This document shows, piece by piece, positions 16,151 to 24,302 of a stretch of DNA of 64,000 bases (position 1 is its first letter; each line of letters begins with the position of its first letter). The position numbers and the translations under genes are program-made. Under the pieces are notes generated by a model, which saw nothing but the letters and a program-made list of their open reading frames with translations, did not search any database and was not told the origin of the DNA. This DNA is from Pseudomonas sp. Gutcm_11s (lineage in GTDB: Bacteria; Pseudomonadota; Gammaproteobacteria; Pseudomonadales; Pseudomonadaceae): assembly GCF_028649395.1 (NCBI RefSeq), contig NZ_JAQSUW010000006.1, positions 20,815 to 84,814 on the forward strand, given 5' to 3'.

Positions 16151-16945
16151 TCAGCGTAGCTGGGCGCCGGTCGTCAGCCCTGGCAGCAGATGGCCGCGTA
16201 GCGCGGCGAAATGCTCCGCCGAATCGCGGAAGAACGCCTGCGGCAGCACGCCATAGCGGCGTAGATCAATCTCGACTTGTGCCAGCCCGGCTTGCTCGGC
16301 CAGCTCGTAGGCGCGCATGCCTTTCTCGATGCGCTCGGCAGTGCTGGCGAAGTCGATGCGCGGGCGCAGCGCTACCCGGCGGATCAGTGGCCAGTCCAGC
16401 GCCGCCAGCGCACGCTCCACGGCCGGGCCGACGATGAATTCCTGCTCCCAGAGGAAGAACGCCTCGAACAGCTCGCTTCGCTCTGCCTGTGCCAGCGGCT
16501 CGCCGCGCGCCTGTGCGTGGTGGCAACGGTTCAGCGCGGCCAGCAGGCGTGGCTGCAGGTAGCGCTCGGCGCCGGGGTGGTCGCCGTGCAGTTTGCTGAA
16601 GTGGTAGGCGGTATAGGCCTCGACGCAGACCTGCCGGTTGATCTCGCGGAAGGCGTCGGCGAAGGCATGCAGCTGGCGCAGCTTGGCGCGGCGCTGGTCG
16701 GGCGAGAAGAGGAACTGGGCGGACAGTAGCGTGCCGACCTTCATCCCCAGGGCGAAGTAGCCGGCACCCCACAATGCGCCGTGGGCGGCGATCAGCGGGA
16801 AGACGTTGCGCCCGCCGGAGTCCTGGTAGAGGTGGTGGTAGACCGACGCGCGCTGGGCCAGGTCGGTGAGGGCGCCGGCCAGTAGCGTCGCCTCCTGGTG
16901 AATGTGTCGATGTTGCAGATCCAGGGTTAAGCCATCGCTATCCAT
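16151..16945 (-). CDS. Uncharacterised alpha-helical protein
   Basis: From the ATG at 16945 (GGAG 8 bases upstream; an earlier in-frame ATG at 17014 lacks one) the protein has 264 residues. It is almost wholly helical with no signal peptide. Distinctive stretches are ASVYHHLYQDSGGRNVFPLI, AAHGALWGAGYFALG, FREINRQVCVEAYTAYHFSK and FEAFFLWEQEFIVGPAVERA. The YHHLYQDSGG...AAHGALW region looks like a conserved core. I recognise no family with confidence. It is convergent with the small secreted protein, 4 bp apart, and lies 81 bp upstream of nothing obvious on its own strand except rhlG, so an operon with rhlG (which precedes it on the minus strand) is possible. Confidence 0.65.
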   Translation of the reverse strand: MDSDGLTLDLQHRHIHQEATLLAGALTDLAQRASVYHHLYQDSGGRNVFPLIAAHGALWGAGYFALGMKVGTLLSAQFLFSPDQRRAKLRQLHAFADAFREINRQVCVEAYTAYHFSKLHGDHPGAERYLQPRLLAALNRCHHAQARGEPLAQAERSELFEAFFLWEQEFIVGPAVERALAALDWPLIRRVALRPRIDFASTAERIEKGMRAYELAEQAGLAQVEIDLRRYGVLPQAFFRDSAEHFAALRGHLLPGLTTGAQLR

Positions 16946-17026
16946 GTGCAGGGCTCCGAGACGAATCTTCTGCCCTGAATCTAGGCGGAGTTCGTCCCGG
17001 CGGCCGCGTGGCAAATTGCCCCAGGG

Positions 17027-17797
17027 TTACAGGGTGAAACCGCCGTCGATGGGGATGATCGCGCCGGTCATGTAGGCGCCGGCGGTGCTGCACAGGGTGA
17101 TGGCCAGTGCCGACATTTCTTCCTCGCGGCCCCAGCGCTTCATCGGGATCAGTGCGACGTCTGCGGCCAGGGCGGCTTCGTCGTTGGAGATGAAACGGGT
17201 CATCTTGCTCGGGAAGCGGCCGGGGGCGATCACGTTGACGTTGATGTGCTCGCTGACCAGCTCGCGAGCCAGGTTGCGCGACAGCTGGTGCAGCGCCGCC
17301 TTGCTCGGGCCGTAGGCGTAGGCTTCTTCGCTCATCGAGCTGATGCCGGCCACCGAGCCGATGTTGATGATGCGTGCCGGGCTGGCCTCGTTACCGGCCT
17401 TGCGCAGCAGCGGCAGCAGTTGCTGGATGCAGCTGAACACGGCGGTGACGTTGAGCTGCATGACCTTCTCCCAGCCCTTGACCGGGTAGCTCTCCAGCGG
17501 CGCGCCCCAGCTGGTACCGGCGTTGTTGACCAGGATGTCGAGGTGCTCGATGCGCTGGCCCAGCTCGGTTGCCAGGGCGCGCGCGCCTTCTTCGCCGGAG
17601 AGGTCGGCAGCCAGGCCGATGCACTCGCCGTAGACCGACAGCTCTTCGGCCGTCTGCAGGCAGGCGGCGCCGTCGCGGCCGCAGATGAAGACCCGTGCGC
17701 CGGCCTCGAGCAGGCCTTGGGCGATCATCCGGCCGATGCCGCGGCTGCCGCCGGTGACCAGGGCGGTGCGTCCGGCGAGACTGAAGTAGGAATGCAT
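17027..17797 (-). CDS. rhlG: RhlG, NADPH-dependent beta-ketoacyl reductase (SDR)
   Basis: The 256-residue protein matches P. aeruginosa RhlG closely as I remember it: MHSYFSLAGRTALVTGGSRG start, G16-GSRGIG cofactor loop, NNAGTSWGAPLESYP, the INIGSVAGIS serine strand, the YAYGPSKAAL catalytic Tyr-Lys and the IPIDGGFTL end. AAGGAG lies 7-8 bases before the ATG at 17797. RhlG was proposed to divert beta-hydroxyacyl chains to rhamnolipid and polyhydroxyalkanoate precursors; later work disputed a direct rhamnolipid role. No rhlAB or phaC is nearby. The DNA between rhlG and the efflux operon has a GC-rich hairpin at 17855-17874 that might end the efflux transcript, although no U-tract follows. Confidence 0.9.
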   Translation of the reverse strand: MHSYFSLAGRTALVTGGSRGIGRMIAQGLLEAGARVFICGRDGAACLQTAEELSVYGECIGLAADLSGEEGARALATELGQRIEHLDILVNNAGTSWGAPLESYPVKGWEKVMQLNVTAVFSCIQQLLPLLRKAGNEASPARIINIGSVAGISSMSEEAYAYGPSKAALHQLSRNLARELVSEHINVNVIAPGRFPSKMTRFISNDEAALAADVALIPMKRWGREEEMSALAITLCSTAGAYMTGAIIPIDGGFTL

Positions 17798-17897
17798 GGC
17801 TGGCTCCTTGGCCGATGGATAGGGCACCTACCCTAATCCGCCACGGCGCCCCTGGCGCCCGTTATTGCGGGCGCAAATGGTGCGGCCAAGCCCTGGC

Positions 17898-19319
17898 CTA
17901 TGGCGCCGCCTCGGCCTGTTGCCAGCCACCACCGAGGGCCATGAACAGGCCGATCTGCGCCTGGGTCACCTGGCTCTCGCTGGCCGCCAGCTGTTCGTCG
18001 ACGCCGGCCAGGGTGCGCTGGGCCTGCAGCTCGGCGAGGAAGTTCTCGCGGCCAGCCTGGTAGAAGACGTGGGTCTGTTCGGCGGCTCGGCGCGCCGAGC
18101 GTGCGGTGTCTTCCAGGGCGTCGCGCTGCTGCAGTGCGGCCTGGTAGTGGGCGAGGGCGGTCTGGGTCTCGCGCACGGCGCCCAGCACCACGCCGTCGAA
18201 GTGCGCCAGCGCCGCCTGGCTGCCGGCCTCAGCCTGCTGTACGCGAGCGCGGGCGCCGTTGCTGGGGATGCTCCAGTGGATCAGCGGGCCGAAGCCCCAG
18301 TGCTGGGTGGAGGCATCGCCCATGTCGTCGAGCACACCGATCAGCCCGGTGGAGGCGCCGAGGCTGATGTCCGGGTACAGCGCGGCGGTGGTCACGCCGA
18401 TGCGCGCGGTGGCGGCGGCCAGCTGGCGTTCGGCCTGGCGCACGTCCGGACGGCGGGCGAGCAGGGCGGCGCCGTCGCCGACCGGCAGCGGCTGCAGCAG
18501 CGTCGGCAGGTGCGCACAGTCGGTGACGTCGCTCGGCAGTGCCTCGGCCGGCTGCGCGGTGAGCATGGCCAACTGGTAGACGCCTGCCTGGCGCGCGGCT
18601 TCATAGCGCGGCAGCACGGCGCGCAGGGACTTGAACTGGGTCTCCGAGCGGGTCACCTCGGTCTCGTTGCCACGCCCGGCGGCGTGCAGCTGGGCGGTCA
18701 GCTCCAGGCTCTGGCGCTGCAGGTCGAGCGAGTGCAGGGCCACGGCGCGCTCCTCGTTGGCAGCGCACACCTGGGCATAGGCGCCGACCACCCGGGCGAC
18801 CACGTTGATCCGTGCCAGGTCAGCGGCGGCCTGGGTGGCGTCGGCCTCGGCGCGGGCGGTTTCCACGCCACGGCGCAGCTTGCCGAACAGGTCGAGCTGG
18901 TAGGACAGGCCGACGTTGAGGTTGGCGAAGTTGACCACCGGCACCTTCTGCATCAGCAGGAACTGCTGGCCGGCCACCTGCACGCGCTGCAGGTCGGCGT
19001 CCACGGCTTCGTGGACGTTGCCGAGGTCCTCGATCTCGCTGACCCGCGCAGCGGCGCGGCCGAGGTTGGCGGCGGCCACGCGCAGCTCGGTGTTGGCTGC
19101 CAGCGCCTGCTCGACCAGGCGTTCCAGGGCTGGCTCGTGGTACAGCCGCCACCAGTCGGCGGGGACCGGTGCGGAGACCACTTCGGCGCCGCCGTTCAAC
19201 TCGCCGTGCAGGTCGGCGCGGTTGGCGGCGGCGTCCTGCGGCAGGTGGTAGTCGGGGCCGACCGTGGTGCAGGCGCCGAGGGCGAGGGCGGCGACGAGGG
19301 GCAGCAGGCGCAGGGTCAT
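17898..19319 (-). CDS. NodT-family outer-membrane efflux lipoprotein (TolC-like)
   Basis: The 473-residue protein has a lipoprotein signal (MTLRLLPLVAALALGACTTV, Cys17) followed by VGPDYHLPQD, the standard start of NodT/OprM-type channels. Two OEP repeats follow, each with long heptad-like helical segments (for example AANLGRAAARVSEIEDL and ALAHYQAALQQRDALEDTAR). It forms the outer-membrane duct for the pump encoded just upstream; its start codon overlaps the stop of the HlyD gene by 4 bp. It is the last gene of a five-gene minus-strand operon (marR, FUSC, DUF1656, HlyD, NodT). The complete tripartite set is therefore present. Confidence 0.92.
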   Translation of the reverse strand: MTLRLLPLVAALALGACTTVGPDYHLPQDAAANRADLHGELNGGAEVVSAPVPADWWRLYHEPALERLVEQALAANTELRVAAANLGRAAARVSEIEDLGNVHEAVDADLQRVQVAGQQFLLMQKVPVVNFANLNVGLSYQLDLFGKLRRGVETARAEADATQAAADLARINVVARVVGAYAQVCAANEERAVALHSLDLQRQSLELTAQLHAAGRGNETEVTRSETQFKSLRAVLPRYEAARQAGVYQLAMLTAQPAEALPSDVTDCAHLPTLLQPLPVGDGAALLARRPDVRQAERQLAAATARIGVTTAALYPDISLGASTGLIGVLDDMGDASTQHWGFGPLIHWSIPSNGARARVQQAEAGSQAALAHFDGVVLGAVRETQTALAHYQAALQQRDALEDTARSARRAAEQTHVFYQAGRENFLAELQAQRTLAGVDEQLAASESQVTQAQIGLFMALGGGWQQAEAAP

Positions 19320-20194
19320 GGCTTCTGTCCGTCCTCGATGATGGACACGGTGGCGGTGCGCCCGGCGACCATGCGGAAGTCTTCCGGCACCTCGTCGAAT
19401 AGGATGCGCACCGGCACGCGCTGGGCCAGGCGCACCCAGCTGAAGGCCGGGTTGACGTTGGGCAGCAGGTTGGCGCCGCTGGTGCGGTCGCGGTCCTCGA
19501 TGGCGGCGGCGATGCTCTGCACGTGCCCGGTCAGGCGGCGCTCGTCGCCCATCACGCGGATGTCCACGGCCTGGCCGACATGGATGTGGCCGAGCTTGGT
19601 TTCCTCGAAATAGCCGTCGAGGTGGAAGGAGTCCTTGTCCACCACCGAGAGCACGTTGCGCCCGGCACTGACGAACTCGCCCACGCGCGGCGCGCGGTCG
19701 TTGAGGTAGCCGTCCACCGGGCTGCTGATCACCGTGCGCTCCAGGTTCAGGCGCGCGGTGCCCACCGCCGCCTCGGCCTCGGCCAGCGCCGCGCCGGCGC
19801 GCAGCACGGTGGATTCGCTTTCCTCGACGATCTCGCGCGCCACCAGCTTGCCTAGCGCACGGTTGCGCGCGGCCTCGCGCCTGGCCTGGGCCAGGGTCTC
19901 GCGGCGGTCGTCGCGCAGCGCCTCGGCCTGCTTGAGGGCGACCTGGAAACGCGCCTGGTCGATGACGAACAGCACCTGGCCACGGCTGACCGGCTGGTTG
20001 TCGTGGACCTCGACGCGGGCGATCAGCCCGGAGACGTCGGGTGCCACCTGGATCACGTCGACGCGGATATGGCCGTCGCGGGTCCAGGGGGCGAACAGGT
20101 AGTAGCTGACCATCTGCCAGATCAGCACGGCGGCGACGGCAACGGCGACCAGGGTGACCAGCAGGCGGGCGGAGGAGAGCGCGAGTCTTTTCAT
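19316..20194 (-). CDS. HlyD-family periplasmic adaptor (AaeA/EmrA-like)
   Basis: I place the start at 20194, where MKRLALSSARLLVTLVAVAV gives one N-terminal membrane anchor and the ATG overlaps the DUF1656 stop by 4 bp (ATGA). The 292-residue protein has the lipoyl-like halves (VIQVAPDVSGLIARVEVHDN and later VISSPVDGYLNDRAPRVGEF) around a short coiled hairpin (about 88-140), then a beta-barrel with DGYFEETKLGHIHVGQ. This layout and length match adaptors that pair with FUSC/AaeB-type pumps. It connects the inner-membrane FUSC protein to the NodT channel. Any longer upstream extension would run through the DUF1656 gene and is not credible. Confidence 0.92.
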   Translation of the reverse strand: MKRLALSSARLLVTLVAVAVAAVLIWQMVSYYLFAPWTRDGHIRVDVIQVAPDVSGLIARVEVHDNQPVSRGQVLFVIDQARFQVALKQAEALRDDRRETLAQARREAARNRALGKLVAREIVEESESTVLRAGAALAEAEAAVGTARLNLERTVISSPVDGYLNDRAPRVGEFVSAGRNVLSVVDKDSFHLDGYFEETKLGHIHVGQAVDIRVMGDERRLTGHVQSIAAAIEDRDRTSGANLLPNVNPAFSWVRLAQRVPVRILFDEVPEDFRMVAGRTATVSIIEDGQKP

Positions 20195-20403
20195 GAGTGC
20201 ATCAGGATTCGGCTGAGGTGATCGAGGAGGCCCAGCAGGGCGGCGTACAGCGCGATGTTGAACAGCGCGCGGTGCCAGACCAGGCGGTAGACATGCAGGG
20301 TGTTGAGCAGCCGCTGCAGCGGCAGGTACAGCAGGTAGGCGAGCAGTGCCAGCACCAGGGCGGTGGGCAGGAACACGCCGAAGACATTGATATCGCCGAT
20401 CAC
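20191..20403 (-). CDS. DUF1656 small membrane protein (AaeX-like)
   Basis: The 70-residue protein has two membrane segments (FGVFLPTALVLALLAYLLYL and ALFNIALYAALLGLLDHL) joined by a short basic loop with a conserved VYRLVWHRALF. This is the DUF1656 family, which almost always sits between FUSC and HlyD genes, as AaeX does in the E. coli aae operon. It overlaps both neighbours by 4 bp. It is presumably an accessory subunit of the pump; its biochemical role is not established. Confidence 0.9.
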   Translation of the reverse strand: MIGDINVFGVFLPTALVLALLAYLLYLPLQRLLNTLHVYRLVWHRALFNIALYAALLGLLDHLSRILMHS

Positions 20404-22463
20404 AGTGCGGCTCCGTCGAGGCCCTGGGGCAGAGGTTGTTCGTGGTACACGGCCGGCGCAGCGAGGGCCGGCGGTTGCAGCGCGGTGGCCAGGCCGCCGA
20501 GGGCGTGCAGCACGGCCAGTGCGGCTTCCTCACACTGCGGCGCGCTGGCGGTCGTGGCCAGGCGTGCACGCTCGATCAGCTGCAGCAGCGAGGGCGCCAC
20601 CGGCTGCGCGCTGCCGGCACGCAGGTTGCGGCGGAAGTGCCGGCCGACGCCACGCACCACCAGTTGCAGTGGGCGCTGCGCTTCGCTCGGCAGGCGCGCC
20701 TGGTGGGCCTTGATGTCGAGCAGGTTGTAGGCGATGCGCAGGTCGCGCTCGGCCTCGCCGCTGTCCTGGCCGCTGAGGTTGAGGCGCGGCAGGTGCTGGG
20801 CGAAGCGGTCAAGCAGGCGCCCGGCCAGGCGGCGCTGTTCGACCAGGGTGTCGGCATGGCTCATCGCGCCGAGGTCCTGCCAGCTGGAACGGGTCATGCG
20901 CCGCGCCAGCAGCTCGGCTCCGAATGGGCGGAACACCAGGGTCCAGAGGAAAGCGAAGAGCAGGCCGATGGGCCCGGCCAGGTTGCTGTTGAGGAACACC
21001 AGGAAGTCGGCCTGGTAGGCGCCCTGGATGCTGATGAAGGTGGCGGTGTTGACCGCGATCAGCAGGGTCGGCAGGTAGAAGCGCGGTTGCACGGTGAGGG
21101 TGCCGACGCAGATGAACGGCCCGGCGAAGGCCAGCACCAGCAGCGGGAAATCGTGCACGTTGGGCAGCACGAGGAACAGGTAGAGGCTGGCCAGCATCAC
21201 GCTGAAGCAGGTCCAGATGAAGAAGCGCTTGATCTGCGCGGCCGGCTCGTCGAGCGTGGCGAAGAAGCAGCAGGCCACGGCGGCGAGCACCACGGCGCTG
21301 GCGCCATCGGTCCAGCCCAGCCAGATCCACAGCTGCGCGGCGATGAAGATACCGAGGACGATGTAGGCGGTGGAATACAGCATCAGCCCGCGGTCATAGA
21401 AGCGCGCGCCGTTGCCCAGATGCCAGTGGCGGTACACCGAGGTCCAGGGGCTGTGGTCGTCACTGCTCAGACGCTGCTGCAGGCTGCGGCAGTCCTGCCA
21501 CAGGTCGAGCCATTGGCGCAGGCGATAGAGGGCATTGGCCAGCAGGCTCTGCTCGGCTTCGACCAGGAGTACCGGGTCCGGTTGCAGGGTTTGCAGCGCT
21601 TGCTGCAGTTCGCTGCGACCGGCCTCGTCGGCACCCTCGCGCAGCCAGGCCTCGGCGCGGCGCAGCAGTGGCGCCAGGTGGGCGGCCTGCTGGGGTGCGC
21701 GTTGGTGCAGCACGTCCAGGGCGTCGTGCAGGCTGTCCACCGCTGGCAGCAGCAGGGCCATGCGCTCGCGCAGCTCGCGGGCGTTGCGTACCACGCGTGG
21801 GTGGGCGCCCTCGTGGGGCAGCTGGCCGATCATCAGTTCCAGGCCGTTGAAGGTGGTGACCATGGCTGCGCGCAGGCGCGCCAGATCGCCCAGCTCGCGC
21901 TGGCGCTGCAGCTGCAGGGCGCAGTAGTCGCGGGCATCGCCGAACCAGCGGCGGGCGCTGTCGGCGAGTACCGGGGCCAGGCGGCTGGGCCAGAACAGGC
22001 TGGTGACCACGGCGGCGCAGACGATGCCCAGGCTGATCTCGAGGAAGCGCGAGTAGGCCAGGTCGAACACCGCCTGCGGGTTGTCCACTACCGGCAGGGC
22101 GATCATCGGCATGGTGTAGCCGGCCAGCATCAGCGCGTAGTTGTCGGCGGTGCGTACGTGCATGGAGAGCAACAGCATGCTGCCGGTCCATAGCGCCACC
22201 ACCAGGCACAGCAGCAGCGGCGCCTGGGCCAGCAGCGGCACGAAGAACACTGCGGCGCTGGCGCCGAGCAGGGTACCCAGTGCGCGGTACAGCGCCTTGG
22301 AACTGGTCGGGCCGACGAAGGGGTTGGCGACGATGTACACCGTGGCCATCGCCCAGTAGGGCCGCGGCAGCTGCATGTACAGGGCGATGTACAGCGCCAG
22401 CATCGAGGCGGCGAATACCTTGAGCGAGTAGAACCAGTCGCGAGCGGGAGGCAGGCTGAGCAT
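20400..22463 (-). CDS. FUSC-family inner-membrane transporter (AaeB-like)
   Basis: The 687-residue protein has two clusters of membrane helices (about 13-165 and 360-510), each followed by a large cytoplasmic region, the FUSC/AaeB layout. Recognisable pieces are YWAMATVYIVANPFVGPTSS near the start and a second similar repeat beginning AQLWIWLGWTDGASAVVLAA. E. coli AaeAB exports aromatic carboxylic acids such as p-hydroxybenzoate, so an aromatic acid or related toxic compound is a reasonable guess for the substrate here. The gene lies 3 bp after marR and overlaps DUF1656 by 4 bp. It is encoded with its adaptor and outer-membrane channel. Confidence 0.92.
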   Translation of the reverse strand: MLSLPPARDWFYSLKVFAASMLALYIALYMQLPRPYWAMATVYIVANPFVGPTSSKALYRALGTLLGASAAVFFVPLLAQAPLLLCLVVALWTGSMLLLSMHVRTADNYALMLAGYTMPMIALPVVDNPQAVFDLAYSRFLEISLGIVCAAVVTSLFWPSRLAPVLADSARRWFGDARDYCALQLQRQRELGDLARLRAAMVTTFNGLELMIGQLPHEGAHPRVVRNARELRERMALLLPAVDSLHDALDVLHQRAPQQAAHLAPLLRRAEAWLREGADEAGRSELQQALQTLQPDPVLLVEAEQSLLANALYRLRQWLDLWQDCRSLQQRLSSDDHSPWTSVYRHWHLGNGARFYDRGLMLYSTAYIVLGIFIAAQLWIWLGWTDGASAVVLAAVACCFFATLDEPAAQIKRFFIWTCFSVMLASLYLFLVLPNVHDFPLLVLAFAGPFICVGTLTVQPRFYLPTLLIAVNTATFISIQGAYQADFLVFLNSNLAGPIGLLFAFLWTLVFRPFGAELLARRMTRSSWQDLGAMSHADTLVEQRRLAGRLLDRFAQHLPRLNLSGQDSGEAERDLRIAYNLLDIKAHQARLPSEAQRPLQLVVRGVGRHFRRNLRAGSAQPVAPSLLQLIERARLATTASAPQCEEAALAVLHALGGLATALQPPALAAPAVYHEQPLPQGLDGAAL

Positions 22464-22466
22464 CAG

Positions 22467-22904
22467 TCAGGCCTGCGGGGTGAACTGTTCGAGCGCGCTG
22501 AACACGCGCAGCGCCGCGTGCAGGTCGGCCTCGGGCAGATGGCCGAGGGCCCGACTGCGCAGGCTGCGCAACTCGACTTCCAGCCGGGTGCTGAGCGTGC
22601 GTCCGGTGGGGGTGACGCTGAGCAGCTTGGCGCGGCGGTCGGCCGGGTCCTCGGCGCGTTCGATCAGCCCGGCCTGGCACAGCTGATCGAGCAGGCGCAC
22701 CAGCGACGGCCCCTCGATGCCCACGGCCTGGGCCAGCTGGACCTGGCGCACACCGTCGCCGAGGCGGCCGATGAGCAGCAGTGGCATGCAGCAGGCTTCG
22801 CTGATGCCGAAATGCGCCAGCGCCTGCTGGCAGGTACGGCGCCAGATTCGACCGCTGCTGACCAGACGGCTGCTGACCTGTTGCTGGAGAGTTGCGATGG
22901 GCAT
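22467..22904 (-). CDS. MarR-family repressor of the FUSC efflux operon
   Basis: The 145-residue protein has the MarR winged-helix fold: VQLAQAVGIEGPSLVRLLDQ (recognition helix), LIERAEDPADRRAKLLSVTP (wing, with the typical DRR) and flanking dimerisation helices. Three cysteines occur, two adjacent in SEACCMP, which could make it responsive to oxidants or electrophiles as in some MarR/OhrR relatives; this is inference. It is the first gene of the operon and is followed 3 bp later by the FUSC gene. A palindrome with a TAGCATGCTA core lies immediately upstream, so autoregulation of the whole operon is likely, with release by a pump substrate. Confidence 0.9.
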   Translation of the reverse strand: MPIATLQQQVSSRLVSSGRIWRRTCQQALAHFGISEACCMPLLLIGRLGDGVRQVQLAQAVGIEGPSLVRLLDQLCQAGLIERAEDPADRRAKLLSVTPTGRTLSTRLEVELRSLRSRALGHLPEADLHAALRVFSALEQFTPQA

Positions 22905-22920
22905 GATAAAGAATGCAGGC

Positions 22921-22943
22921 TATCTATTAGCATGCTATCTAAT
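22921..22943. promoter_or_regulatory. Palindromic operator candidate for the MarR regulator
   Basis: TATCTATTAGCATGCTATCT followed by AAT contains the perfect 10-bp palindrome TAGCATGCTA (22928-22937) within wider ATTAG...CTAAT arms. It is 17-39 bp before the marR start codon, where a repressor would block the promoter. The xTTxGCATGCxAAx type of site is common for MarR proteins. Confidence 0.6.
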
Positions 22944-22995
22944 CATTCGATCCCTGCTCGGACAAGGTGCGTTTCGCGCAACACTGAGTTGCCGA

Positions 22996-23217
22996 TCAGC
23001 GCTTTGCTTGTTGCCGTAGTGGTACCAACAGGGCGTTCAGACCGTTGTGATCGATCTCGTGCATCAGTGCGAGCAGGCGGCCCAATTCGCCCTTGGGAAA
23101 GCCCTGGCGGGCGAACCAGCCCAGGTAGTTGCCGGGCAGATCGGCGATCAGGCGGCCCTGATACTTGCCGTAGGGCATGCTGCGGGTGACCAGCAGGAGG
23201 AGGTCGTCGGGATTCAT
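22996..23217 (-). CDS. DUF3820 family protein (putative quorum-sensing-regulated factor)
   Basis: The 73-residue protein contains the compact DUF3820 core: MPYGKYQGRLIADLPGNYLG then WFARQGFPKGELGRLLALMH. This domain is widespread in Gammaproteobacteria; one structure-based family description calls it a quorum-sensing-regulated virulence factor, but its biochemical role is unknown. It has no signal peptide and should be cytoplasmic. It is transcribed on the minus strand, and its end abuts the promoter region of the MarR efflux operon with no gene in common. The full length is present. Confidence 0.85.
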   Translation of the reverse strand: MNPDDLLLLVTRSMPYGKYQGRLIADLPGNYLGWFARQGFPKGELGRLLALMHEIDHNGLNALLVPLRQQAKR

Positions 23218-23362
23218 GGCGCGGCGTACGGGATGGCGACGGGGCGGGCAGGATAACCCGGTGGCGGCACTGTACGGCTACTGTTGTGGTCAGCTGTACC
23301 CCTGTGCCGCGGGCACGGCGCGTTCTAATCGTCCTCTTTACTCGTGAAGCGGAGTTGCCCCG

Positions 23363-24247
23363 ATGGCCCCCAAGGATCTGTTACTGGCGCTGGTGGTGAT
23401 CGTCGCCTGGGGCCTCAACTTCGTGGTCATCCGTGTCGGCCTCGACGGCTTGCCACCGATGCTGCTCGGCGCCTTGCGTTTCGTCCTGGCGGCGCTGCCG
23501 GTGTTCTTCGTGCGCCGGCCCAACCTGCCGTGGCGCTGGCTGATCGCCTACGGCGCGACCATTTCCCTTGGCCAGTTCGTGTTCCTCTTCCAGGCCATGG
23601 CCAGTGGTATGCCGGCCGGCCTTGCCTCGCTGGTACTGCAGTCGCAGGCCTTCTTCACCCTGGCCTTCGCTGCGCTGTTCCTCGGTGAGCGCATGCGCGG
23701 CGCCAGTCTGCTCGGCCTGCTGATCGCCGGCGGCGGCCTGCTGCTGATCGGCCTGCAGACCGGTCACGCCACCACGCTGCTGGGCATCGTGCTGACCCTG
23801 ATCGCCGCGTCGATGTGGGCAATGGGCAACGTGCTCACCCGCAAGTTCGGCAAGGTCAACCTGATGGGCCTGGTGATCTGGGGCAGCCTGATTCCGCCGA
23901 TTCCGTTCTTCCTCCTGTCGCTGTGGCTGGAAGGACCGCAGCGCATCGAACACGCACTGCTCAACATCGGTATGAGTTCGGTGCTGGCCCTGCTGTACCT
24001 GGCGCTGGTTGCCACGCTGCTCGGCTACGGCCTGTGGAGTCGCCTGCTGTCGCGCTACCCGGCCGGGCAGGTGGCGCCGTTCTCGCTGCTGGTGCCGGTG
24101 GTCGGGCTGAGCAGTTCGGCGGTGCTACTGGGCGAACGCCTCAGCACGCTGCAGTGGGCTGGCGCCGGGCTGGTGATGCTCGGCCTGCTGGTCAACGTGT
24201 TTGGCGGCAAGCTCTGGCAGCGCTTGCAGGGCGCACAGGCCGCCTAG
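23363..24247 (+). CDS. eamA: EamA, O-acetylserine/cysteine exporter-type DMT permease
   Basis: The 294-residue protein has ten helices and two EamA repeats. It is close to E. coli EamA across its length: VVIVAWGLNFVVIRVGLDGL at the start, MPAGLASLVLQSQAFFTLAF in the middle and YLALVATLLGYGLWSRLLSR then FSLLVPVVGLSSSAVLLGER near the end. E. coli EamA exports O-acetylserine and cysteine. The first repeat spans roughly 8-132 and the second 145-280. It is followed 55 bp later by dgt on the same strand, probably with a shared or closely spaced promoter. The GGAG-like GCGGAG site precedes the ATG. Confidence 0.88.
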   Translation: MAPKDLLLALVVIVAWGLNFVVIRVGLDGLPPMLLGALRFVLAALPVFFVRRPNLPWRWLIAYGATISLGQFVFLFQAMASGMPAGLASLVLQSQAFFTLAFAALFLGERMRGASLLGLLIAGGGLLLIGLQTGHATTLLGIVLTLIAASMWAMGNVLTRKFGKVNLMGLVIWGSLIPPIPFFLLSLWLEGPQRIEHALLNIGMSSVLALLYLALVATLLGYGLWSRLLSRYPAGQVAPFSLLVPVVGLSSSAVLLGERLSTLQWAGAGLVMLGLLVNVFGGKLWQRLQGAQAA

Positions 24248-24302
24248 CCGAAGCACTCGCCGACGCGCTAGGCTGCGGGCCAACCGGCAAGGAGCGAGTG
24301 CG

